Origin: Candidatus Brocadia sinica JPN1
GTDB taxonomy: Bacteria > Planctomycetota > Brocadiia > Brocadiales > Brocadiaceae
DNA: 64,000 nt
Assembly: GCF_000949635.1 (NCBI RefSeq)
Contig: NZ_BAFN01000001.1
Coordinates: forward strand, 496,001 to 560,000
Reading direction: 5' to 3'
Shown: positions 31,474 through 39,944 of the stretch, in pieces
Position numbering within the stretch: the stretch's first letter is position 1
Layout: every line of letters starts with the position of its first letter
Program-made: the position numbers and the translations under genes
The notes under the pieces: generated by a model
The model's input: only the letters and a program-made list of their open reading frames with translations
Databases searched by the model: none
What the model was told of the DNA's origin: nothing

Positions 31474-31905
31474 TTAATATTCCAGCTTATTTACCCAATC
31501 GGGGCATCTCATTCCTTCAACGGCATCATAGGGAGGGGTATAAGGCTTAATATCAATGAGAGGAGTGCCATCAACTACATCCAGCCCTTTGACTTTAAGT
31601 ATATTCCCGTTTCTTTCAATTACTTTTACAGTAGTCATGCCAATAGGATTTGGTCTCCACGGGCAGCGGCAGGCAAATATACCTACTTCCGGTACATCTT
31701 TTCTCCCTTGCGGTCTCATTTTAAGTTTGACCTTATCTACTTTATCCAACCAATAAAGGATGATAAGATGAGAATATTCGTCAATTCCTTCCAAACCATC
31801 TGAGTAGTTGTCGTCAATGATTATTTCTGTGATCAAGTCTTGCCAACCGCCAAATTTGGGTTGTTTTATGGGACTTTTAATGTAACCGATGGATTTTAAT
31901 TGCAT
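31474..31905 (-). CDS. trmO: tRNA t6A37 methyltransferase TrmO (TsaA family)
   Basis: A 143-residue TsaA/YaeB-like beta-barrel methyltransferase that N6-methylates t6A37 in threonine tRNA. It starts with LKSIGYIKSPIKQPKFGG. It contains GIDEYSHLIILYWLDK, GIFACRCPWRPNPIGMTTVKV (conserved SAM-binding core) and LDVVDGTPLIDIKPYTPPYD, the family signature. It is short because it lacks the C-terminal domain of E. coli TrmO, as in many bacteria. A remnant of a second copy lies at 35832-35950. Confidence 0.88.
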   Translation of the reverse strand: MQLKSIGYIKSPIKQPKFGGWQDLITEIIIDDNYSDGLEGIDEYSHLIILYWLDKVDKVKLKMRPQGRKDVPEVGIFACRCPWRPNPIGMTTVKVIERNGNILKVKGLDVVDGTPLIDIKPYTPPYDAVEGMRCPDWVNKLEY

Positions 31906-32036
31906 AATATTTCTCCTGTGAGATTAAAGCGTTTTGTGATCTATTCTCAAACACTTTGATATATTTCCATCTCTTTTGGTTTGCGAATAACATTATAAAT
32001 CATGTTTTTTCTACTTGGTAACCTTCAGCCTGCCAT

Positions 32037-32342
32037 TCACGAATACCACCCTTCAAGTGGTACAGCTTCCTTTAATCCTTTACCTTTTAATACCTCGCAT
32101 GCTTTGGAACTGCTATTTCCGCTTCCACAATGGATAATCACTTTTTTGTCCTTGGGAATCTTATGGATATTCTGTTCAAGCTCTTGAACTGGAATGAGAT
32201 TAGCGCCTTTAATATGTACTTCGTTATATTTTTCTTTAGTTCTGACATCTACTACGATCACATCTTTTTCCTTATCTATCAATTCCTTTGTCTGTTTAGC
32301 TGATATATCTTTTACTTCATATGAGTCCTTTTTTACATCCAT
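32037..32342 (-). CDS. Rhodanese-domain protein with frameshifted C-terminus
   Basis: A 101-residue single-domain rhodanese. The CH2A motif reads VIVVDVRTKEKYNEVHIKGA and the active-site loop is HCGSGNSS with catalytic Cys. As read, it stops early after PLEGWYS. Removing one G from the GGG run (plus-strand CCC at 32049-32051) restores the standard ending EGGIREWQAEGYQVEKT and a stop at 32000. So the intact gene should span 32000-32342. Family members carry sulfane sulfur between thiols. It lies in a region with another rhodanese fusion and a cysteine-bearing ArsR regulator. Confidence 0.85.
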   Translation of the reverse strand: MDVKKDSYEVKDISAKQTKELIDKEKDVIVVDVRTKEKYNEVHIKGANLIPVQELEQNIHKIPKDKKVIIHCGSGNSSSKACEVLKGKGLKEAVPLEGWYS

Positions 32343-32410
32343 TTAAATCCCTCCCTTAAATACGTTATAAGTTCATGCCATACATGATTTTGATGATTTA
32401 ATACCTCCCT

Positions 32411-33235
32411 TTACCTTCGTGTTGCAATAACTTCGAGATATTCTGATTCTACGTGTGTTGAATTATCCTTTGCCTGGTTATGATCTAACCACAGCCGCTC
32501 TAAATCACGACGCAGAGCCACTTGTTTTTCAGGGTTGGCTGTGAGCGCTTCGAAAGCCCGCTGGGTTGGACCGTAATAAACGCGCCAGAACTCCACTACA
32601 TCGGCAGGAGTAAAAGGAAATTTGAAGGAAATAAGCCGCCTGGTTAGCCGCAGGTCTGAAATATTCTCCCGCAGTCTTTCGCACACGGTCTCTTCATCTC
32701 CCCATAGAACGGGTGACGGCATAAGAGGCGGAGGTGGCACATGAGCGGCGATAGTCTTGAACACCTGACCGATAAAGCCGGTAGGTGTCCAGTTTGCCAA
32801 CGCAATACGGCCACCAGTTCGGCAAACGCGTGTCAACTCCTGTGCCGCCTTTTCGGGACGAGGTGCGAACATCACACCGAACATACTCACGATGATATCG
32901 AAGGACGCATCATTATACGGCAACTTCTCCGCGTCACCTTCATCGAATTGGATCGTCAGTCCTTCGGCCTGAGCACGAGATCGTCCTTGTGCAAGTAAAT
33001 TGATGGCAATATCTACGCCTGTGACAATTGCACCTCTGCGTGCGGCTGGAATAGCCAGATTACCGGTTCCACACGCTACGTCAAGCACGTTCGTCCCCTG
33101 TGCAAAATTGAGGCGTTCGATAAACTCGGTGGCACCTGATTCATAAGACCTGGCAATTTGTGTGAAATCACCAGCCATCCAGGTTGCTTTTAAACGAACT
33201 TTAAAAGATTCCATCTCAGGTGTTAATGTGCTCAT
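32411..33235 (-). CDS. Class I SAM-dependent methyltransferase (UbiE-like)
   Basis: A 274-residue methyltransferase. Motif I is [19 protein letters not shown] (about residue 50), followed by [11 protein letters not shown], then [29 protein letters not shown], typical of the UbiE/COQ5 group. The middle part [15 protein letters not shown] and a helical C-terminus are shared with small-molecule methyltransferases of unknown substrate. It sits between the rhodanese and the TVP38-rhodanese fusion on the same strand. Confidence 0.87.
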   Translation of the reverse strand: MSTLTPEMESFKVRLKATWMAGDFTQIARSYESGATEFIERLNFAQGTNVLDVACGTGNLAIPAARRGAIVTGVDIAINLLAQGRSRAQAEGLTIQFDEGDAEKLPYNDASFDIIVSMFGVMFAPRPEKAAQELTRVCRTGGRIALANWTPTGFIGQVFKTIAAHVPPPPLMPSPVLWGDEETVCERLRENISDLRLTRRLISFKFPFTPADVVEFWRVYYGPTQRAFEALTANPEKQVALRRDLERLWLDHNQAKDNSTHVESEYLEVIATRR

Positions 33236-33350
33236 AGTATAACTCCTTGTTAATATGAAAAATGTGCATTGATCGTATTAATTGACACGGCTTATACCGT
33301 AGCCGCTCAAACGGTATTGAAAGCATCGAACTGTGGCCGAATGCGTTAAA

Positions 33351-34325
33351 CTACCTCTCCATCGGCAGACCGACATGATTCCATTGCTCCATGCCGCCCC
33401 GCAGTACAAAAACATCCGTAAATCCTGCTTTTGTAAGCAACTCTGCGGCTCTCGTTGAACGATGGTCAGTACGGCAAACAACGACCATAAATTGCTTCTT
33501 ATACGACTTTAACTCATCCATACGGCGAGATAAATCTTCAATGGAGATGTTTATGGATCCAGCGATGTGACCAAGGTCTCCAGCGTATTCCTCTGCACTT
33601 CTAACATCCAACAAAAACACGTCTTCTCCTTTGTCCAGTAGCTGCTTAAGTTCCGTAGCGTTGAGCATGCGTGCAGGTTCCTTGCGCAGGCATTTGATGA
33701 GCCGTGGTATAAATGCTACAAGGGCGAACAATCCTAAGCCCAGGAGTGATTTCTGGATTATACCCTCGCCACCCGCCACTGCATTGCGTCCTGCATATCC
33801 GAGGTATGTGTAAGCTATAGCGCCAGGTAGCATGCAAACGTAGGACGTAACCACGTAATGGAACAGGCGGATACGCGTAAGCCCCAGGGCATAGTTCAGC
33901 AGATTAAAGGGAAACAGTGGTACCAGACGAACGAAGGCAACAAAGCGCCAACCTTCGGCTTCTACACCCTCAACCAACTGCCTTAACCAACCACCAGTCT
34001 TGCGGGATACCAAATCAGATGCAAGATAGCGGGCAATAAGAAATGCCATTGTGGCACCAATAGTTGCACCTGTAAGGTTGTAAAAAGTTCCCCAAACAGG
34101 TCCGAATAGCACACCGCCCGCAATCGTCAGAACCGACCCCGGCATGAGCAGCACAGTCGAGATTGCATAAATACCAATGAACAAAAGCGGGGCCATGATC
34201 CCTGTACCTGCAAGCCAACTCTCAAGTGCGGTGACATCGAATTGCTTGCGGTAAGTAACCGCAGTTGCAATCCCGGCTATCAGAAAGACGAACACGATAA
34301 TGCGAATGATGTTAGTAACCTTCAT
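33351..34325 (-). CDS. TVP38/TMEM64 (VTT) membrane protein fused to a rhodanese domain
   Basis: A 324-residue fusion. Residues about 1-215 are a DedA/VTT-type membrane domain with GSVLTIAGGVLFGPVWGTFYN and FVRLVPLFPFNLLNYALGLT, the TVP38 signatures. Residues about 220-324 form a rhodanese domain with VFLLDVRSAEEYAGDLGHIAGS and active-site loop VVCRTDHRS with a catalytic Cys, ending LRGGMEQWNHVGLP. Similar fusions occur in bacteria. I infer membrane-proximal sulfane-sulfur handling. It follows the hydroxylase-family gene by 11 bp. Confidence 0.9.
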   Translation of the reverse strand: MKVTNIIRIIVFVFLIAGIATAVTYRKQFDVTALESWLAGTGIMAPLLFIGIYAISTVLLMPGSVLTIAGGVLFGPVWGTFYNLTGATIGATMAFLIARYLASDLVSRKTGGWLRQLVEGVEAEGWRFVAFVRLVPLFPFNLLNYALGLTRIRLFHYVVTSYVCMLPGAIAYTYLGYAGRNAVAGGEGIIQKSLLGLGLFALVAFIPRLIKCLRKEPARMLNATELKQLLDKGEDVFLLDVRSAEEYAGDLGHIAGSINISIEDLSRRMDELKSYKKQFMVVVCRTDHRSTRAAELLTKAGFTDVFVLRGGMEQWNHVGLPMER

Positions 34326-34336
34326 TGGCCTGCTCC

Positions 34337-35242
34337 TTATTTACGACGATCAATCGTATAGCCGCCCACCTTACCAAGAAAGGGAATTGCTAACATACCA
34401 GGCAGAATTGCACAATGCTTTGTATTGCGAAAATTCCAAAGGCCAATGGTCATACCTTCGTGTCCCATGCTAGGCTGATCGCGGTATGTGCCTAAAAACC
34501 GATCCCACAATGGCAGGTTAAAACCGAAGTTGGAGTTGGTCTCGTAATACACTACCGAATGGTGCACCCGGTGCATTTCAGGAGTCACGACGATCCAGCG
34601 CAGCACTCGGTCCAAACCACGCAGTATACGAACGTTGCCATGGTTGAACATAGACGTGGCATTCAGTAGCACTTCGAATATAACCACGCCTAACACAGGC
34701 GTGCCTATAACTACAACCACCCCAAATTTAATTACCATGGATAGAATGATCTCAAAAGGATGGAACCGAATTCCTGTGGTGACATCGAAGTCCAAATCTG
34801 CATGGTGCATGCGGTGTATTCTCCAGAAGATAGGGATGGCATGGAACATCACATGTTGCAGGTAGATGACAAAGTCCATAACAATTACCGATAACGCCAC
34901 AGCAAGACTGTATGATACGTGGAAATAATTGAAAAGTCCCCACCCGCGTTCATGAGCAAACGCTGCCATGCCAACCGCGGCAGCGGGGGAAATGATGCGC
35001 ACCAGGAAACTGTCAAGGAATACGATACCGAGATTGTTAATCCATCGTAGTGTCTTTGAGACTGTGAGCTTTCGCCTTGGCGCCACAAACTCCCACAGGG
35101 CCATAATCAATAAGATACCGAAAAAGAATACAAGGCGAATGGCCACCTCATGTTTCATAACGAATTCACTAGCGCCCATGGTTCTTGCCTGGTGGTAAGT
35201 AGTATCTATAAACTTCAAGAATATATTCAAATAATCCATCAT
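34337..35242 (-). CDS. Sterol desaturase/fatty acid hydroxylase family membrane oxygenase
   Basis: A 301-residue membrane protein with the histidine clusters of di-iron hydroxylases: HVMFH, HRMHHAD (about residue 145) and HRVHHSVVYYETNSNFG (about 225). About four helices precede and separate them. Members use oxygen to hydroxylate or desaturate lipids. In an anaerobe this is odd and suggests either tolerance chemistry or a different oxidant. It is first in a minus-strand group with TVP38-rhodanese and is divergent from the ArsR gene. Confidence 0.88.
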   Translation of the reverse strand: MMDYLNIFLKFIDTTYHQARTMGASEFVMKHEVAIRLVFFFGILLIMALWEFVAPRRKLTVSKTLRWINNLGIVFLDSFLVRIISPAAAVGMAAFAHERGWGLFNYFHVSYSLAVALSVIVMDFVIYLQHVMFHAIPIFWRIHRMHHADLDFDVTTGIRFHPFEIILSMVIKFGVVVVIGTPVLGVVIFEVLLNATSMFNHGNVRILRGLDRVLRWIVVTPEMHRVHHSVVYYETNSNFGFNLPLWDRFLGTYRDQPSMGHEGMTIGLWNFRNTKHCAILPGMLAIPFLGKVGGYTIDRRK

Positions 35243-35404
35243 ATGATAAACAATATAAGATACTTGATGAATTTCCGATGCGCCGTCTTCATGCGTTTTT
35301 GCAATCTTTCTGGAATTTCCTGTATTTTAGCAAGTGCTTTGAGCTAAAATACCGCCACTTGTGGTATATCTTGAACATTTAAATGTTAAAAAAGTAAAAT
35401 ATGT

Positions 35405-35433
35405 TTGACTATATTATAATATTATCATATAAT
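35405..35433 (+). promoter_or_regulatory. Sigma70-type promoter with embedded palindrome for the arsR-type gene
   Basis: TTGACT (35405-35410) and TATAAT (35428-35433) are separated by exactly 17 bp. The spacer holds the perfect palindrome ATAATATTAT (35416-35425), a plausible operator for the ArsR-type protein encoded 30 bp downstream, which would make it autoregulated. Agagg (35451-35455) serves as ribosome binding site. Confidence 0.6.
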
Positions 35434-35464
35434 AATCAACCAATTTCTAAAGAGGGAATAAAAA

Positions 35465-35818
35465 ATGAACAAATTAGACATCAGAGATAAAGCAGAGACT
35501 CTAAAGCTCTTGGGCCATCCAACACGACTATTGATCTTAGAAGAGCTTGCCAAAGGTGCTAAGTGTGTAACTGATATCCAGGAATTATTGGACATTGAAC
35601 AGTCTAACCTCTCTCAACATCTTTCAGTATTGCGGAGACTTAAAATAATAGATTTTTATGAGGATGGAGCGCTTCGTTGTTATTACATCACACGTCCCAA
35701 AATGGCAGATTCACTATTTATGTTCATTTCCGGGAATTATCCTGTTGTACGCCGTTCATGCGAAGAGGTTCGAAAGGAGGGTGAAAGAAGACTGATAAAA
35801 ACAGCCACGAGAAAATAA
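35465..35818 (+). CDS. ArsR-family regulator with SqrR/BigR-like cysteine pair
   Basis: A 117-residue winged-helix regulator. The N-terminus LKLLGHPTRLLILEEL and the recognition helix QSNLSQHLSVLRRL are typical of ArsR/SmtB. There is no CxC metal motif in the alpha-3 helix. Instead Cys34 (GAKCVTD, alpha-2) and Cys99 (RRSCEEV, alpha-5) are 65 residues apart, almost the same as C41 and C107 of the persulfide sensor SqrR and the equivalent pair in BigR. Cys72 is an extra. It is divergent from the hydroxylase and TVP38-rhodanese genes, so it may control sulfur-stress functions. Confidence 0.85.
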   Translation: MNKLDIRDKAETLKLLGHPTRLLILEELAKGAKCVTDIQELLDIEQSNLSQHLSVLRRLKIIDFYEDGALRCYYITRPKMADSLFMFISGNYPVVRRSCEEVRKEGERRLIKTATRK

Positions 35819-35831
35819 ATTTTATTCGTAC

Positions 35832-35950
35832 AGGACATCTCATTCCTTCAACTGCATCATACGGAAGGGTAACCGGCCTAATGTCTATGAGGGGTGTTCT
35901 ATCCAACCCATCTAATCCTTTACCATTGAGCATATTCCCATTTCTTATCG
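35832..35950 (-). pseudogene. trmO C-terminal remnant
   Basis: About 120 bp translating to RNGNMLNGKGLDGLDRTPL, then IDIRPVTLPYDAVEGMRCP, closely similar to the end of the intact trmO at 31474-31905. No N-terminal part precedes it; the sequence runs directly into the 3' end of the flippase-like gene. It is a leftover of a second trmO copy, created by duplication or recombination. Confidence 0.8.
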
Positions 35951-36967
35951 CAGTTCCCGCTTTGCCAGCCACAAACCGGGAAACATGGGCAACCAGAGCG
36001 TGAATCCCCTCAACAATAACGTTGCCGTAAATGCCGCCTCTAATGTAATGCCAAGCATAGTAAGCATCGCAACACATGTTGCCTCAAAGGTTCCCAGCCC
36101 AAGAGGAACCGGACCGAGCGTTGCAACCATCGAAGCAATAACAAAACTTGGGAAAACCACCAGAAACGAGGCATCCTGTCCAATGGCATACAGCATTACA
36201 TTCAGGGTATAAGCATCCAGTAAGAAAATAGTCCCTTGAAGTAAAGTTGTTTTTATAAACAGTTCAGGACTTTGCAGCAGGTAACCGGGTGCATCACCAA
36301 GAGCATTTAACAAAACGGCTAAGCCGGGAATGCGCATCAAAAACCCAGAAAATGATTGTTTTTTCCGGCGCCTCAGCCACAGAGCTCCTGCGGGAATTCC
36401 TACAGCAACAATGCAGAACATCGCTGTAACAGCCACGATCCACACGTGTAAGTCATGATAAAACCATAACAGCGCTATACTTGCAAGCGCAGCAAGAAGG
36501 TATGCCAGGTAATATGCTACCAGGCTGACCAGAAGAATGGCCATGCAGAGCGGTCTGGATATACCACGACGATTCAATGAGGCAACCAGAAATACCGTTC
36601 CACTCATACCACCACTGGGTAATGCCTGGTCTGAAAAAAGTTTCGCTACGCCTAAAGGCACAAGCGACAATAGTGAGTAACGTACACCGGCATATCTTAG
36701 CGTTTGATGCCAGACGGCAGCAGCACTGAAGTATGTTGCCGATTGAAGAAGAAAACCGACAATCAGCCATAATGGCATTGCCTGGCGCAAAAGCTGAGCA
36801 AAGTGTTCTAATTCGCTGAAGTGGGTAACGAATAAAACTAACCCTGCAAAAAAAAGCAGACTCAAAAACCATACCCTGAGTCTGCGGGTTATGAGAGTAG
36901 ATTTTAACGAGACCTTTTCACTCTGTTTGTCGTTTGATTGTGGTGTAAAAGAAACCATATCAGCCAA
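35945..36967 (-). CDS. Flippase-like integral membrane protein (lysylphosphatidylglycerol synthase TM / AglD family)
   Basis: A 340-residue membrane protein with about eight helices. The motifs LSLVPLGVAKLFSDQALPSGG and GPVPLGLGTFEATCVAMLTM are those of the UPF0104/LPG-synthase transmembrane family (MprF N-terminal flippase without synthase). It overlaps the P-type ATPase gene upstream by 8 bp, so the two are cotranscribed. It does not share the DUF2156 domain of the MprF at 19.2-21.8 kb. Substrate unknown. Confidence 0.82.
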   Translation of the reverse strand: MADMVSFTPQSNDKQSEKVSLKSTLITRRLRVWFLSLLFFAGLVLFVTHFSELEHFAQLLRQAMPLWLIVGFLLQSATYFSAAAVWHQTLRYAGVRYSLLSLVPLGVAKLFSDQALPSGGMSGTVFLVASLNRRGISRPLCMAILLVSLVAYYLAYLLAALASIALLWFYHDLHVWIVAVTAMFCIVAVGIPAGALWLRRRKKQSFSGFLMRIPGLAVLLNALGDAPGYLLQSPELFIKTTLLQGTIFLLDAYTLNVMLYAIGQDASFLVVFPSFVIASMVATLGPVPLGLGTFEATCVAMLTMLGITLEAAFTATLLLRGFTLWLPMFPGLWLAKRELR

Positions 36968-39500
36968 TATATCGATAAAATATGCGTTTCATCATTTCTG
37001 AAACAATCACGTAGAGCACAGTGATTCCGATAAGCATCATCATTACTTTTACCGGTAATGCTACGAACCCAAAAACGGCACCAACTGGCAGAAAGGGCAA
37101 TAAGATAGTAATAATCATGACTACCAGCGTTGCATAAAAAAGAAAGCGTCCTGGACGGCTTTTATAGAATGGCTTATACGTGCGCACAACCAGGGTAACC
37201 AATAACTCGGTAAGGAGCGACTCAACAAACCATCCTGTTCGGAACAACTCAGGCACTTTACCAACGAAATGTAGCAATGCCCAGAACGTGAGGAAATCAA
37301 AGACACTGCTTACTAGGCCAAAAGTAATCATAAAATTGCGAATCATCCGGATATTCCACCGATGTGGAGTGCTTTCCCACTCACGATCCACATTGTCACC
37401 GGCTATACCCAATGCCGGAACGTCAGACAAGAAATTATTCAGCAAAATTTGTTTTGCCAAAAGTGGCAAAAAAGGTAAAACCAGAGAAGCCAGCGCCATA
37501 CTGATCATATTGCCAAAATTGGCGCTGGTAGTGATGAATATGTATTTTAGTGTATTGGCGAATGTTCGTCTGCCCTCATCAATACCCTGGCGAAGCACCT
37601 CAAGATCATGCTCAAGCAGCACGAAATCCGCTGACTCTTTGGCTACGTCAACGGCCCTGTCAACCGAGATACCAACATCTGCAGCATATAATGCGGGTGC
37701 GTCATTGATACCATCCCCCAGATATCCCACTACATGTCCCATTTTCTGCAAAGCAAGTATAATGCGTTCCTTCTGATTAGGGTCTACTTCGGCAAACAAC
37801 GTCACCTGGAGCGCCAGATGCCACAGGGCTTCATCCTTCATTGTAGACAATTCCTTCCCTGTCACTATGCGATCGACATTCAGACCAACCGATTCTGCCA
37901 CATGACGCGCAACAAGGCGATTATCGCCAGTAATAATTTTAAGATCCACCCCTAAACGACGCAGACCGTCCAATGTCTGTCGCACTCCAGGCTCAGGTGG
38001 GTCGAAGAACCGAAGAAAACCCATAAACACCATCGTTTGCTCATCGGCACGCCCGTACGCTTCTTTTGGCTGTAAACGCTTTTGTGCAATACCTAGGACG
38101 CGGTAACCCTGTTGACTCCAATCAGAAAACTGATGAAAAATATGAGAACGAGCGTCATCATCCAGCAATTCGACGTTATTACCGTTTTGAACACGGGTGC
38201 ATACTTCCAATATGTTCTGCAATGCACCTTTCGTGATTAATAAAGGCTGAGAGTCCTGCCCTTTGCAAACCACTATACTCAGCCGTTTCCGAACGAAGTC
38301 ATAGGGTATCTCATCGAGCTTATGGTAGTCCAAAACGTTCATACCGTCAGCCTCAGCACGTCGAATAACAGCTGAATCCAAAGGATTATCAAGTCCAGTC
38401 TGCAAACGGGAGTTTAGATAGGCCAGATGTAATACGGTATCTGAAGAAGACCCTTTAAAATCCAGGGTATCGTCCAACCGCACTACCCCCTCGGTTAATG
38501 TACCAGTCTTGTCTGTACAGAGTACATCCATACTTCCCAGATTCTCTATGGCATTCAAACGTTTTACGATCACACCTCGTTTAGCCATATCTTTAGCGCC
38601 ACGTGCTAGCGTAATAGTAAAAATTGCAGGGAGTAACTCCGGTGACAAAGCAACTGCCAGGGCCATGGCGAAGAGAAGCATCTCGAACATAGGATGACGC
38701 AGCACTATACTCATCGTCAGGACAACAACTACTACTATGATCATGATTTTAATAAGCAAACCACCAAAATGTTTGAGTCCACGCTCAAACTCGGTTTCCG
38801 GTCGATCTAGCACAAGTTTTTTTGATATCTGACCATAAACCGTATCACGTGCAGTGTGTACGGCCAGGGCAGTTGCCGTACCGCTGCGGACCGTCGTACC
38901 CATGAACACGCAGTTGTTTCGTTCTGCAAGGCTTGCATCTTTCGATACGGGACCGGATTGCTTTTCAACGGGAAACGTCTCACCTGTTAATATTGCCTGT
39001 GAAACGAAAAAATCCTTTGCTTCAAGCAAAATTCCATCTGCCGGAACCAGGCTACCAGCAGTAAGCTGGACAATATCACCCGGAACAATATCTTCGCTGG
39101 GGACAATTTGCTTTTGACCATCACGTATTACTGCTGTTTTTGCAGACACCCGCCTGCGGAGCTTTTCAACAGCGTTTGAAGCATGGCGTTCCTGCAGGAA
39201 GCTTAATACATTACTGATAAAAATAATGGCAAGTACAATCGTTGCATCCAGCCAATCATGCAGCACCATAGCGATAGCTGCTGCACATATTAAAATGAGA
39301 ACGAGCGGATTGATGAATCGATTCAAAAATAGCCATAAAAACTTGACTCGATGACGACCGTTAATTGTATTAAGACCATAATTTTTCAGTCGTTCCGCTG
39401 CAACTGATACACTGAGACCCTTATAACTGCTTCCTAAAGCTTTTAATACTTTATCAACTGGAAGACACCAATATTGTAAAGTTGTATCTGGTCGACCCAT
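36960..39500 (-). CDS. mgtA: Magnesium-translocating P-type ATPase (P3B type)
   Basis: An 846-residue ATPase with about ten helices. The phosphorylation motif is CTDKTGTLTEG (about residue 335). TGETFPVEKQSG is the actuator loop and LGDGINDAPALYAADVGISV the hinge. The start (VLKALGSSYKGLSVSVAAERL) matches MgtA/MgtB, as does the MALAVALSPELLPAI transmembrane motif, with NNFLSDVPALGIAGDNVD near the C-terminus. Length is close to the usual 860-900. It should bring magnesium into the cytoplasm. Confidence 0.9.
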   Translation of the reverse strand: MGRPDTTLQYWCLPVDKVLKALGSSYKGLSVSVAAERLKNYGLNTINGRHRVKFLWLFLNRFINPLVLILICAAAIAMVLHDWLDATIVLAIIFISNVLSFLQERHASNAVEKLRRRVSAKTAVIRDGQKQIVPSEDIVPGDIVQLTAGSLVPADGILLEAKDFFVSQAILTGETFPVEKQSGPVSKDASLAERNNCVFMGTTVRSGTATALAVHTARDTVYGQISKKLVLDRPETEFERGLKHFGGLLIKIMIIVVVVVLTMSIVLRHPMFEMLLFAMALAVALSPELLPAIFTITLARGAKDMAKRGVIVKRLNAIENLGSMDVLCTDKTGTLTEGVVRLDDTLDFKGSSSDTVLHLAYLNSRLQTGLDNPLDSAVIRRAEADGMNVLDYHKLDEIPYDFVRKRLSIVVCKGQDSQPLLITKGALQNILEVCTRVQNGNNVELLDDDARSHIFHQFSDWSQQGYRVLGIAQKRLQPKEAYGRADEQTMVFMGFLRFFDPPEPGVRQTLDGLRRLGVDLKIITGDNRLVARHVAESVGLNVDRIVTGKELSTMKDEALWHLALQVTLFAEVDPNQKERIILALQKMGHVVGYLGDGINDAPALYAADVGISVDRAVDVAKESADFVLLEHDLEVLRQGIDEGRRTFANTLKYIFITTSANFGNMISMALASLVLPFLPLLAKQILLNNFLSDVPALGIAGDNVDREWESTPHRWNIRMIRNFMITFGLVSSVFDFLTFWALLHFVGKVPELFRTGWFVESLLTELLVTLVVRTYKPFYKSRPGRFLFYATLVVMIITILLPFLPVGAVFGFVALPVKVMMMLIGITVLYVIVSEMMKRIFYRYIG

Positions 39501-39549
39501 AAATTTATGAAAAATTTGCTTTTATCATTGATTTGGGTTGGCCTTCCCA

Positions 39550-39886
39550 ATGATTCCTCTATCAAAAAGAAGACCCACACCATGTGGTGAGAGAACTGAA
39601 ATGGACAATACCCTTTTCTTTATTGGTCTGTTCATCATTGTAAGCGGTATCGTTAAAGCAGGGTTAGTTTCGAAGCTTTCTGAAGGCATGATTTCGCTTA
39701 TAAATGGTAACTAATGCAGCACAAGTGTTGCTTGCCGGAACAGATTTTAAATCAATTATCCAGTATTCAACCCTTATGCCCGTTTGGTGGTCTTTAACGC
39801 TGGGAACTTGCTTTGGGAGAAATGGTTCTCCCGTTGAAGCATCTGCAAATGTCATTACCATTGACCTTGCAGAAAAGGCAGGATAA
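39550..39886 (+). pseudogene. ArsB/NhaD-family ion transporter remnant
   Basis: Two pieces in different frames: 39550-39714 encodes MDNTLFFIGLFIIVSGIVKAG, matching the conserved TLLFFIGLFIIVGG helix of the ArsB/NhaD superfamily. The segment 39704-39886 encodes MPVWWSLTLGTCFGRNGSPV and EASANVITIDLAEKAG, matching the later WWALSLGACLGGNGT...GASANV motif. The region between is deleted or scrambled and both ends of the gene are missing. It is a decayed transporter on the plus strand, between two minus-strand transporter genes. Confidence 0.8.
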
Positions 39887-39944
39887 CTCATAGCATTCAA
39901 AAAATATATTGTCTATGCAGTACCCAAATGACAATGAAAAGCTG

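Noticed and set aside
37180-37776. 198-codon plus-strand frame
   Set aside because: Antisense to the Mg P-type ATPase with intact motifs; the translation is low in recognisable structure.
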